A stretch of 8,658 nucleotides of DNA from the NCBI GenBank assembly GCA_016302725.1, contig JAEDNB010000085.1, positions 1 to 8,658 of the forward strand. Reading direction: 5' to 3'. This document shows positions 1 to 7,700 of this stretch, one piece after another (the first letter of the stretch is position 1; the number at the start of each line of letters is the position of its first letter). Position numbers and translations under genes: made by a program. Source of the DNA: Lentisphaeria bacterium (GTDB lineage Bacteria; Verrucomicrobiota; Lentisphaeria; Oligosphaerales; Oligosphaeraceae). The notes beneath the pieces were generated by a model. That model worked only from the letters and a program-made list of their open reading frames with translations, made no database searches and was not told the origin of the DNA.

Positions 1-94
1 GGCTTCTCCCCCGCTCCCGCGGCGGGCATGGGGCAATATGGGGGAATGGCTCCTGCGGCTCCTGGCTTCTCCCCCGCTCCCGCGGCGGGCATGG
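1..94 (+). repeat. 63-bp in-frame tandem repeat (one full unit plus 31 bp)
   Basis: Bases 1-31 and 64-94 are identical and offset by 63 bases, which is 21 codons, so the reading frame is kept. The repeat encodes the peptide start GFSPAPAAGM twice, with GQYGGMAPAAP between. The left copy touches the window edge, so the array may continue upstream. It lies in the flexible linker ahead of the zinc-binding and GTPase domains. Unit number could vary by slippage or recombination without breaking the frame. Confidence 0.9.
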
Positions 95-1716
95 TCACTC
101 TCCCGGCGGAAGAGGGCGGTGCGATGGGCCTGCCGGGAGCGGAACCTGCCGTCATGGTCCAGCCCCTGGAGGAGGAGAAGGTCTTCCCCGCCCCCCAGAT
201 GAGCATGCGAAAATGGTATGACCGCACCAATCCGGACAACGGGAATGTGGTCTGTCCCCATTGCTGGGGGCACTGCTCCTTGGAAAGCCTTTTGTATGTC
301 TCCTCCCATCCCGAGTTGACGGGGGACGCCATCCTGGGGGAGGACGCGTTATGCCGGTTCCTTCCCAAATACTACACCTCCAAGGGGACTCCCCTGGACG
401 CCAAGGGAATGGAAACCACGGACATGGCCTGCCCCTATTGCCATCTGAAAATCCCCAATTCCGTGGTGGACCTGCCCTCCTCCTTCTTCTCCATCGTGGG
501 CGCCCCCGCCAGCGGAAAGTCCTATTTCCTGACCTCCATGATCTGGAGGCTCCGCACAGTCCTCCCGGGAAAGTTCCACTTCAGTTTCTTCGACACCGAC
601 CCCTCGTTCAACATGGTGCTGAATGAATACGAGAAGTTGATTTTCATGAATCCCGACTCCTCCCATGCCGTTTCCCTTCCCAAGACGGAACTCCAGGGCA
701 CGGGATACTCCAGCCAGGTCTCCATCGAGGGAAACGCTCTGGAACTCCCCATGCCCTTTGTCTTCACCATGGCTCCCCTGGAGTCCCATCCGGAGTATGC
801 CAGGCGCAAGAGGGAACTGGAGCGCGGCATCACCTTCTACGACAACGCCGGCGAGCATTTCGAGGTGGGGAGGAATACCACAAGCAACCTCGCCAGCCTC
901 CATCTCCTCCACTCCGACGGCATCATCTTCTTCTACGACCCCCTCAAGGATGTCCGAATGAAGGAGAAGTGCTCCCAGGACGACCCTCAGGTCACCAGCA
1001 TCGCCAACTATCTGAACCAGAATACCTTCTTCACGGAGATGGCCTCCCGCATCCGGAAACAGGCGAATCTCCAGGCCAACGAGAAGTTCTCCAGGCCCTT
1101 GATTGTGGTGGTGCCCAAGTTCGATTCCTGGCGGGAGACCTTCCCCTTGCAATTGGAGGGCGAGGAGTACATCGCCTACGATGAAAACGGGACGGCCTGC
1201 ATGGAGATGGGCGTGGTGACCAATGTCTCCTTTTGCCTGCGGCGCATGCTTCTGAAGATTGCGCCGGAAATTGTGGGATTGGCGGAGGCCTTTGCCGAAA
1301 AGGTCTATTTCATACCCGTCAGCGCCTTGGGGCGTCTGCCCGAATACGACCCCCTCAAGGGAATGATCGGCGTCCGTCCCGAGCACATCCAGCCCCTCTG
1401 GGTGGAGGTCCCTTTCCTTTTGCTCCTCTACCTGAACGGTCTTCTTGTGGGAGGGGCGGCCAAGGACGACAGCCTGCCCAAGGTACAGGATTTCCATTTC
1501 CTGAACGGGAAGGTGACCTTCAACTTCCCCGGGGGAACGGAGCGTTTCACCTTGCCGGATTACTACTGCGGCACCATCCTCTACAATGAGGAGGATGGCA
1601 AATACTATTCCATGCCCGAGCCCCCGGAACACCCCCTGCCGCCCCCCCAGGGGCAGGAGGCCGCATCCGGAAACGACGCCGTACGTGTGGAGGATATGGA
1701 TTTCTGGGAAAAATGA
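1..1716 (+). CDS. DO-GTPase2-like TRAFAC GTPase with zinc-binding N-terminus, 5' end cut by window
   Basis: The reading frame is open to base 1, so the gene begins upstream; the ATG at 28 lies inside a repeat and is not a convincing start. 571 codons are visible (numbered here from base 1). Codons 1-60 are a low-complexity Pro/Ala/Gly/Met linker. Then come cysteines C85, C88, C92 and a CPYC pair at 144/147 (C118 lies between), which suggest a zinc ribbon with an insert. The GTPase core follows: P-loop GAPASGKS at 167-174 (G1), DNAGE at 281-285 preceded by a hydrophobic strand (G3/Walker B), PKFD at 372-375 after LIVVV (G4-like, with Pro where Asn/Thr is usual), and SALG at 441-444 (G5). A conserved-looking segment VRPEHIQPLW follows G5, then a hydrophobic helix and a Pro-rich tail. 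The zinc ribbon plus this GTPase order matches my knowledge of the DO-GTPase2 family, usually found beside GAP1 proteins, as here. No membrane segment is obvious, so it is probably a cytosolic GTP-hydrolysing switch. By analogy with the last gene, the missing N-terminus may hold a GYF_2 domain, but this cannot be seen. Confidence 0.85.
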   Translation, partial: GFSPAPAAGMGQYGGMAPAAPGFSPAPAAGMVTLPAEEGGAMGLPGAEPAVMVQPLEEEKVFPAPQMSMRKWYDRTNPDNGNVVCPHCWGHCSLESLLYVSSHPELTGDAILGEDALCRFLPKYYTSKGTPLDAKGMETTDMACPYCHLKIPNSVVDLPSSFFSIVGAPASGKSYFLTSMIWRLRTVLPGKFHFSFFDTDPSFNMVLNEYEKLIFMNPDSSHAVSLPKTELQGTGYSSQVSIEGNALELPMPFVFTMAPLESHPEYARRKRELERGITFYDNAGEHFEVGRNTTSNLASLHLLHSDGIIFFYDPLKDVRMKEKCSQDDPQVTSIANYLNQNTFFTEMASRIRKQANLQANEKFSRPLIVVVPKFDSWRETFPLQLEGEEYIAYDENGTACMEMGVVTNVSFCLRRMLLKIAPEIVGLAEAFAEKVYFIPVSALGRLPEYDPLKGMIGVRPEHIQPLWVEVPFLLLLYLNGLLVGGAAKDDSLPKVQDFHFLNGKVTFNFPGGTERFTLPDYYCGTILYNEEDGKYYSMPEPPEHPLPPPQGQEAASGNDAVRVEDMDFWEK

Positions 1717-1720
1717 GGAC

Positions 1721-1731
1721 AAGGAAAAATG
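1721..1731 (+). promoter_or_regulatory. Ribosome binding site deciding the ATG at 1729
   Basis: AAGGA at 1721-1725 lies 3 bases before the ATG at 1729-1731. It sits in the 12-base gap after the GTPase stop codon (1714-1716). The spacing is short but usable, and the GAP1-N2-like domain begins within the first few residues, which supports this start. There is no room for a separate promoter, so translation from a shared transcript is likely. Confidence 0.65.
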
Positions 1732-4269
1732 CTGGGTGCCCTGATTTACACTTCGTCACGGAATGGACTCTTCCCGGGGAACACCGGGTTTTCCACGGTG
1801 GCCTGCAACCGGGAGATGGATTTGGCCACACGCCAGAAGCTGGAGCAATTAAGCGGATATCTCCCTCTCTATCCCCATTATGATTCCCGCAGCGCCCAGA
1901 ATCCCGAGAATTTCTCCCATCGTGTGGTGGGCATTGCCGGGAGGCGCATCCATGTCTTGAGCCGGATTTGCTTCAATGGGATGGACTATACCCAGCGTTC
2001 CAACAAGCTGGCCTCCCATCTGGCGATGACGGAGGAGGAGTTGGAGCGGTTTCCCGGCGGGCCGGGGGAAGTCCTTCAGGACACTGGGATTTTCAAGGAT
2101 GCCACATGGCCGATTCATCCGGAATACCTCCCCTATCCCCAGCCCCGGGAGGGGGCGGGCGCCCCGGATGGATGTCGGACCTGGAGGAGATTGGTCGGGG
2201 ACGCCGGGTGGGCGGGGGCCATTCTGGAACGCTTCCTCAACTTCCCCCAGAAGACCTTCTACTTCGTCTTCGCCCCGGAGCAACACCGCCTTAATCTGGA
2301 ATTGATGCGGGAGTTGCTGAAACTGGCTCCCCCTGCGCTTCGCTGGCAGGTGACCTTCAGCACATACTTCACGGAGAATGTCACAGGATGCGAGTGTCGC
2401 CTTCGCTTCTGCCCTCCGGATTCGCCTCTCCTGGCCGCGGCCAGGAAACGTCCGGAGGCCAATGAAATCCTGGACTTGAGGCAGCCGGCGGGGCCGGCCC
2501 AAGGCGGCCAGTATGTGGAGTGTGCGCGGGCGGGGAAAATCCCCCTCAAGACGCCCCCCGCGCAGGCTTTGCCCCCTTCGCCCGCCAGAATGGGCAATCC
2601 TCCGCCCCCTCCTTTCCCCCGGGGGGCCATGCCGTCCATGCCGCCGGCCTATGTGCCGCCGGCGAGAGTGGGCATGGGCGCCGAGGTGGCCGGGACGAAA
2701 ACCGCCCCCTTGATGGTTGTCCTTCTGCTTCTGCTTGGCGTCTTCGTCCTGTATTGGCATGAACGAGGAACGCGGAGCCAGGTGGAGGAGGCGGGGCATG
2801 CCCTGGAAGAACAGGCCCAGGAACTGTGGTTGCAGATGGAGGACCTCCTGGAGATGGTGAAGGGAGGAGTGCCGTGGAAGAAGTTGCCTCCCCGTCTTGT
2901 GGCCACTTGGGAGCAAAAGGCAGGGGAATACAAGGAGTGGGCGGAGGAAAATGCGTCCACCTCCGGGGAGAAAAAAAGAAAGCCGGGAAAAGCCGTGGAG
3001 ACGGAGAGCCCGGCGGATCCAACGGAGGAGCAGAGAAGGACAGTGGCGGAGAAGGTCCAGGACATTCTTGACGAAATCAAGGAGGCCTGGGCGCCCGGCA
3101 ACGCCGATGAAGCCGGGATAGCCTGGGTTGGCCTGGTGGAGGAACTGGGGAAAGAGGGGGAGGCCGCCTACGTCCTCTCCGATGGTGTAAAACGAGGTCT
3201 TGAGTATGTCATCGCCCTTGAGGTGGATGGCGAGCCCCAGAAAGACAAGACGTTTACCTTCTCGAAGCAAGAGAGGCAAGACAATGCGGAAAATCAGAGC
3301 CAACCAGGAGCGCAAGAGAATCAAGCGCGGGAGGAGGAGAAGGTGAAGGTTAAGGTGGAGATGGAGGGACGCTTCCTCTTCCTGACCTTGTCTCCGAATT
3401 CGGATGCGGCACGGAAGGCCGTTCATGGCTCCGACCTTCTCCAGAAGAAATTGAAGGTTACCCTGAAGGCGAAAGAGGGGAACAAGGTGGTGGTAGACTT
3501 TGGTAGGCCACCACTCAATCCCGATGAACTCCCCGGTGGACAATGGAAAGGCTCCTACGAAAACGGGAAAATTGTCCTGCATATTCCCTGGGAGAAGAAT
3601 GGAAAGGGGAAGGCATTGAGAGAGGTTGGTGCCTGTTGGCAATTGTGGCAGAACGTCGAAAATCAGGGGAATGAGCCAACGAACGGAAAGATGGCCGCCT
3701 CAATGGAGGAGGGCAGGCGGCGACTTGCAAGCATGCGTGTGAATGAGTCAGCGGACGGAAAGATAGAGGCGCGTCTTGCCCCGCCAGTCGAATGGAAGAG
3801 CCATTCAAAAATGAGGAGGCAAGAGATAGAATCCGAGATTCAACAATGGGAAACATTTAGGAAAGAAGGGTTTCCGCGATGGGTGCATAACGGGAGGGAC
3901 AGGCGACATGACACCGACTCGCCGAATCAGGATAAACAGGTGGAGGAAGCATGGAAAAACGTTCCTTTGAGCAGTTATCCGGGTAAGGAACAAGGGACAT
4001 TGCCGCAAGGACTTCATTTCCATCACAATGAGACTGGCCATCAGGTTGTGGAAAGGCTGGAAAAGGAACTTGCTGTTTTGAATCAAAAGGAAGAAGACAA
4101 GTGGAGGACTCTGGAGAGGGAGTGGAGGGATAGGAACATGTGCCTGTGTCTTGTCCTGGGTGGCGAAGAGCGCGTGACGATTTCCTTTGCGGGCTTTGCG
4201 GGGGACGAATCCCCGTTGGGGGAAAACGACAGGGGGTCGTCGGGGGAAACAAGCGAGGGGGGCGAATGA
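1729..4269 (+). CDS. GAP1-N2-like GTPase-associated protein with one membrane segment and an unrecognised C-terminal half
   Basis: 846 residues. The N-terminal ~130 residues resemble the GTPase-associated protein 1, N-terminal type 2 (GAP1-N2) family: IYTSS at 6-10, TGFSTVAC at 19-26, SGY at 42-44 and DYTQRSNKLASHL at 86-98. The next block, about 149-235, fits the region that follows in this family: WRRLVGDAGWAG from 152, RWQVTFSTYFT at 205-215, then a Cys-rich strand GCECRLRFC. Residues 275-315 are proline-rich, with five prolines at 291-295. A single hydrophobic segment at about 327-343 (PLMVVLLLLLGVFVLYW) follows, then a charged helical or coiled-coil region to about 480. Residues about 480-640 alternate strand-like and charged stretches; 640-846 is mixed, with a coiled coil near 770-800 and an acidic tail. 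I do not recognise anything after the membrane segment. If the GAP1 part contacts the neighbouring GTPase it must be cytosolic, which would place the C-terminal half outside the membrane; flanking charges do not settle this. 'GAP1' means GTPase-associated, not a shown GTPase-activating activity. Base composition falls in the 3' half (see findings). The stop overlaps the next ATG. Confidence 0.82.
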   Translation: MLGALIYTSSRNGLFPGNTGFSTVACNREMDLATRQKLEQLSGYLPLYPHYDSRSAQNPENFSHRVVGIAGRRIHVLSRICFNGMDYTQRSNKLASHLAMTEEELERFPGGPGEVLQDTGIFKDATWPIHPEYLPYPQPREGAGAPDGCRTWRRLVGDAGWAGAILERFLNFPQKTFYFVFAPEQHRLNLELMRELLKLAPPALRWQVTFSTYFTENVTGCECRLRFCPPDSPLLAAARKRPEANEILDLRQPAGPAQGGQYVECARAGKIPLKTPPAQALPPSPARMGNPPPPPFPRGAMPSMPPAYVPPARVGMGAEVAGTKTAPLMVVLLLLLGVFVLYWHERGTRSQVEEAGHALEEQAQELWLQMEDLLEMVKGGVPWKKLPPRLVATWEQKAGEYKEWAEENASTSGEKKRKPGKAVETESPADPTEEQRRTVAEKVQDILDEIKEAWAPGNADEAGIAWVGLVEELGKEGEAAYVLSDGVKRGLEYVIALEVDGEPQKDKTFTFSKQERQDNAENQSQPGAQENQAREEEKVKVKVEMEGRFLFLTLSPNSDAARKAVHGSDLLQKKLKVTLKAKEGNKVVVDFGRPPLNPDELPGGQWKGSYENGKIVLHIPWEKNGKGKALREVGACWQLWQNVENQGNEPTNGKMAASMEEGRRRLASMRVNESADGKIEARLAPPVEWKSHSKMRRQEIESEIQQWETFRKEGFPRWVHNGRDRRHDTDSPNQDKQVEEAWKNVPLSSYPGKEQGTLPQGLHFHHNETGHQVVERLEKELAVLNQKEEDKWRTLEREWRDRNMCLCLVLGGEERVTISFAGFAGDESPLGENDRGSSGETSEGGE
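4255..4269 (+). promoter_or_regulatory. Shine-Dalgarno-like run and ATGA stop/start overlap
   Basis: A GAGGGGGG run at 4255-4262 precedes ATG 4266-4268, which overlaps the TGA 4267-4269 of the GAP1-N2-like gene. This is a classic arrangement for translational coupling, so the decayed copy that follows once began as a coupled gene. The start signal survives although the gene behind it is broken. Confidence 0.6.
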
Positions 4270-4409
4270 ACAGGAATCATTCGGTCCTTTCACGCCGGGA
4301 GGCGTTTTCCGTCCTGGAAGACGGAACCAATTCCCCCGCCTCCCAAAGGCTCCTGGAGGAATATGGCCAAGCATGCGAGGAGCTCAATGCGCGCCTTTCC
4401 AAACGCAAG
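4266..4409 (+). repeat. Duplicated block A, partner 4774-4917
   Basis: A gap-free 144-base alignment of the first 48 codons of the decayed copy with those of the large gene. I count 26 mismatches by eye (about 82% identity). The best-kept stretch is ctcaatgcgcgcctttccaa, identical in both copies. The two blocks lie 508 bases apart in direct orientation. Confidence 0.88.
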
Positions 4410-4517
4410 TCCCCCCTGGTGGCGAGGCTGCCCCTGGGAGGGGAGTCTGGTGGCGTGAGAAGGAGAGGCGTCTCCGCCAGGGGAGGGCGGCCTAGGAAGA
4501 ACAGTGTGGACACCGCC

Positions 4518-4601
4518 CGGGAATGGCAGGGGAGGCTGGACCAACCTTGGTTTCCGTGCCTGCCGGAGGACAAGGAGAGGATTTCGGGCCTGAAGGAGGA
4601 A
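4518..4601 (+). repeat. Duplicated block B, partner 5950-6033
   Basis: An 84-base gap-free alignment with 14 mismatches by eye (about 83% identity), so divergence is the same as in block A and both blocks probably come from one duplication. In the large gene blocks A and B are about 1 kb apart; in the copy they are about 0.1 kb apart. Weaker homology extends left of block B to about 4436 (partner about 5860), with small gaps. Confidence 0.85.
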
Positions 4602-4764
4602 ACTGAAGGTGTCGACGTGGGAAAAGGACCTCTTGAAGAGGGAGGAGAAGGCGGAGGAGTTCCGGAAGGAAGTTGCCCGGGACGCATGGCGCCACCGGTC
4701 GGCCATGGGGGCCGGCCTCTGCTGTCCTGAAGAAGGAGCGATTTTGCAAGGAACCTGAAACGTT

Positions 4765-4776
4765 GGAGAGAGCATG
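4765..4776 (+). promoter_or_regulatory. Ribosome binding site for the ATG at 4774
   Basis: GGAGAG at 4765-4770 sits 3 bases before ATG 4774 (GGAG core 5 bases before). It supports this start over any downstream ATG, as does the gap-free match of the first 48 codons with the decayed copy, which also begins at an ATG with its own purine-rich run. Confidence 0.7.
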
Positions 4777-7700
4777 AATAAGATTCGGTCGGTCATTTCG
4801 CGTCTGGAGGCGTTTTTCGCCAGGGAGAACTGGACCAATTCCCCCACCTTCCAGAGGCTCCTGGCGGAATATGGCCAGGTATGCGAGGAACTCAATGCGC
4901 GCCTTTCCAAATGCGAGGCCCTTCTGGCGACGGGGCGCAAGGGGGAGGCCATCCTGGCAGCGGAGAAGTCCCCCTCCCTCTTCGAGGTGATTCCCCCGCT
5001 CCAGGGGCCGGGGGTGGTCCGCTTCTTCGAGGCGTGCAATTTCTACCAGCTCCCCCCGCCTCCTGTCCTGAAGACGGCGGTCTTCCAAAGCTTGCAGAAT
5101 GCCCTGGAGGAGGAAAGCACCCTCCCGGACTTGCTGGCGCTCTTCCGGGGGATGTCCCGGAGCGGCGCCAGCGAGGAAAAGGTCCTCCTCCTCAGGAGAA
5201 TCGTGGCCTTGCAGCCTAACGACCCGGAATGGGCCGGCCAGTTGCACCATGCCGAATTGGCCTTCATCCCCCAGGTCATCGAGGGGGCGAAACGGGATAT
5301 CCAGAAGGGGGATTGGGACGCCCTGGCGGAAAAGGAGGAGATGTTCGCCTCCCCCAGTTGGCGCGCCGCCGTTCCGGATGTGGTCATGGAGAAAATCCGG
5401 AGGACCCTGGACGAGGTGCGGAACCGGGAATTTCGCGGACGGGCGGAGGAAGTCCTCCAGGAGGTGGAGGCCGCCCTGGCGGCGGACAGTTTCCCTGAGT
5501 TCAAGGTGGCGGATGATCATTGGCGCATGCTTTGCGAAGTGGACTGCTATCTGCCCGACGAAGAGGAGAGCCGCCGCTATTCCTTGGTAGCCGAACACTT
5601 CGCGGCGCAGGTGGCCGCGGAGGAGGAGGAACAGGCCTACGCCTCCGCCGTGATGCGCATGCGCCTCTATATGGAAGGGGGGGAGGAGCATTCCTACGAG
5701 CGCACCATGGATCTCTACCGCCCCTTGGCGGAACTGGGTCGTCCCGTCCCCACGGACATCCTGGACTTCGTCCACCGGGCGGGGGAGGAGGTCCGCCGCC
5801 GGAAGGCGCGGGAGGCATTCAAGAGCTTCGTGATCCTGATGTTCCTGGGAGGGGTGCTGTTGGGAGGAGGCTTCTGGTGGTATCAGAAGGAACATGGCTT
5901 CCGCCAGTGGAGGTCGGCTTTGGATGTGGAGAAGGATGTGGCCGCCGCCCGGGAATGGCAGGGGAGGCTGGACCAGCCCTGGTTCCGCTTCCTGAAGAAG
6001 GACAAGGAGAGGATTCAGACCTTGAAGGAGGAATCGGAGGAGCTGGCGGAGGAGGAAAGGGACTTCCTCCGGGAACTGGAGGAATGGAAGGCGGAGTATG
6101 TCACGGAGGAGAGCGTCGTCCAGGGGAAGACGGGGGAGGAGGAATGGGAGGATTTGCGGGAGAAGGCGGAGACGAAGACGAGCAAAGAGCAGGTGATGGC
6201 GCTGGGGGAGGAGGCCCTGCGCTTCCGGGAGGAGTTGCGTAGTCGGAACACGGAGGAAATGCGCTCCCTGCTGGCGGAACTCCTTCACCTGGACCGGCGC
6301 TTCGGGGAAGTGGTCCAGGAGAGGGACTGGAACGAGTTGGCAAAGGTGCTGGATAGGGTGCGGGAAATCCAGGAACATGCGAAGACGATTGTCTACTTCG
6401 ACGAAACGGTGCTGGACGCCCAGGGTCGGAAATTGCTCGAGCCTAAGAATTGGAGGGTCCGCAAGCACGTCGCCCAATACAAGGCGATTACCCACACCCT
6501 GGACCAGGTGGAGCAGCGCATGGCGGAAGAAGAACAGTTGGCCGCCGATGGGTGGCCTGCGCTGTTCCAGGAGGTTTCCGCCTGGGGAGAGGAGTATTGC
6601 CAGGATGAAGAGGAGGAAGAGGGGAGGAGCCTGTTCCGGGAGTGCCGTCGGCAAGTTCCGGGGATGATGGAGGCCAAGGCCTTGCGAGAGCGCATCAAGA
6701 CCTTGCGCAAGGCCTATGGGGAGATGGAGCGGACATGGAGGCTACGGCAGAAATTCCAGATGCTGGAAAAGCTGTCTGTGGAATTCTGGCGGGAACTGTC
6801 CCGGGGCGCGTGGGAAGCCGCTGGGGATGCCGCGGCGGAGTATAGGGTGGCCTACGAGGCCTTCCGCAGCCAGGACAAGGGAAAGGCGGAGCTTTCCCAG
6901 GGGGAGGAGGCCATCTGGAAGAAATTCGGGGAGATGGAGTCCCCGGCGAAACTGGAGGAGGAATGGAAGGGGCAGAAGGAAGTGGAGGAGATCATGCTGG
7001 CGCTGCGGAAGGACCTTCCCGCCTTGCAGGTGCCTTCCCGCCGGGAACGGTATCTCCAGCGACTCCGGAAAGGACAGAAGTCCTATGGAAAGGCGGGGAA
7101 GGCCATGGGCGATCTCCTGGCCCAGATGGAGTCCCTGGGGGTGGCGCTGGAGTGGCAGTGGCAGACGAACCGGCTGGATCTCCCCACCGCCTTGGTTACG
7201 TCGAGTACGCCATGCCTGATGGATCTCTGGAGATATGTGAATTGGAAGGCCCAGGACCGGAAATTCTTCAAAGTGGTGCAGGACACGCTGACCTATCGTG
7301 CGGAACGTTACAAGGAACAGGCCAAGTCGCTGGGTTCTTTCTCCTTCCAGGATGCCCAGGGGGAACACCACGAGTGGATCTTCGGAAAGCGGGAATTGCG
7401 CTTCTTGGGCCTGGCCATCTTCTCTCGGAAGCAGAACCTAAGATTCGTCATCGGCAATTGGGAGTTCTCCGTCATGGACCAGACCGTGAATATCCTGTAC
7501 AAGAGCCCGTACAATGTGAGCTTCAACGTGAGTGAGCGATATAGCAATTGCGCCTTTCCCGAGTTTGGGAAACAGGTGAAATTTTCGAAGAACTATATCA
7601 CTAAGACTGATTTAGAGTATGGTGGCGTACTCCTGGACCCGATGGAGATCCTGAAGGAGATCGAGGCTATGGAACCCTCCATCTTCTCCCGGGAATATGT

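Larger units (their letters stand above)
4266..4758 (+). pseudogene. Decayed, internally deleted copy of the 1210-residue gene that follows
   Basis: The first 48 codons align without gaps to the start of the gene at 4774: by hand, 32 of 48 residues and about 118 of 144 bases match. Homology then jumps. Bases about 4436-4601 match about 5860-6033 of the large gene, the end of its membrane segment and the start of its stalk (REWQGRLDQPW is identical in both). Roughly 0.9 kb is therefore missing. Further damage: in the frame matching the membrane exit (FWWYQKE versus VWWREKE) a TAG at 4493-4495 replaces TTG 5920-5922; a net 5-base loss before the REWQ block shifts frame; a net 2-base loss near 4602-4625 shifts it again. 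After that, the frame reading WEKDLLKREEKAEEFRKEV (charged helix) stops at TGA 4756-4758. The unshifted frame from 4266 stops at 4728-4730 and could still give a 154-residue chimera. Most differences in the first block change the amino acid, as expected after loss of constraint. Alternative: a shortened gene still expressed for a new role, less likely given the repeated frame damage. Confidence 0.85.

Noticed and set aside
934..1360. A 16-base direct repeat (tacgaccccctcaagg at 935-950 and 1345-1360)
   Set aside because: Both copies encode YDPLK within the GTPase gene; the surroundings do not match, so chance or codon preference explains it.
349..1722. A 457-codon open frame on the - strand opposite the GTPase
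   Set aside because: It covers the P-loop, DNAGE and G4 coding bases of a convincing + strand gene, and its own translation is His/Gly/Leu-rich shadow sequence.
1849..3642. A 597-codon open frame on the - strand opposite the GAP1-type gene
   Set aside because: Same compositional cause; the + strand product has clear family motifs and a ribosome binding site, while this one has neither.
4140..4265. An upstream in-frame extension of the 4266 reading frame starting at ATG 4140
   Set aside because: It would overlap the GAP1-type gene by 130 bases, and the similarity to the large protein begins exactly at the ATG at 4266.
4731..4773. The gap before the large gene as a promoter or terminator
   Set aside because: No convincing -35/-10 pair or stem with U-run is visible; the bases are mostly the tail of the decayed copy plus a ribosome binding site.
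4492..6654. A 720-codon open frame on the - strand opposite the large gene
   Set aside because: The coding strand is strongly purine-rich (GAG, GAA, GGA, AAG), which makes reverse-strand stops rare. The translation is a Leu/Pro/His/Arg-rich low-complexity shadow with no domain pattern, and it also runs across the decayed copy.
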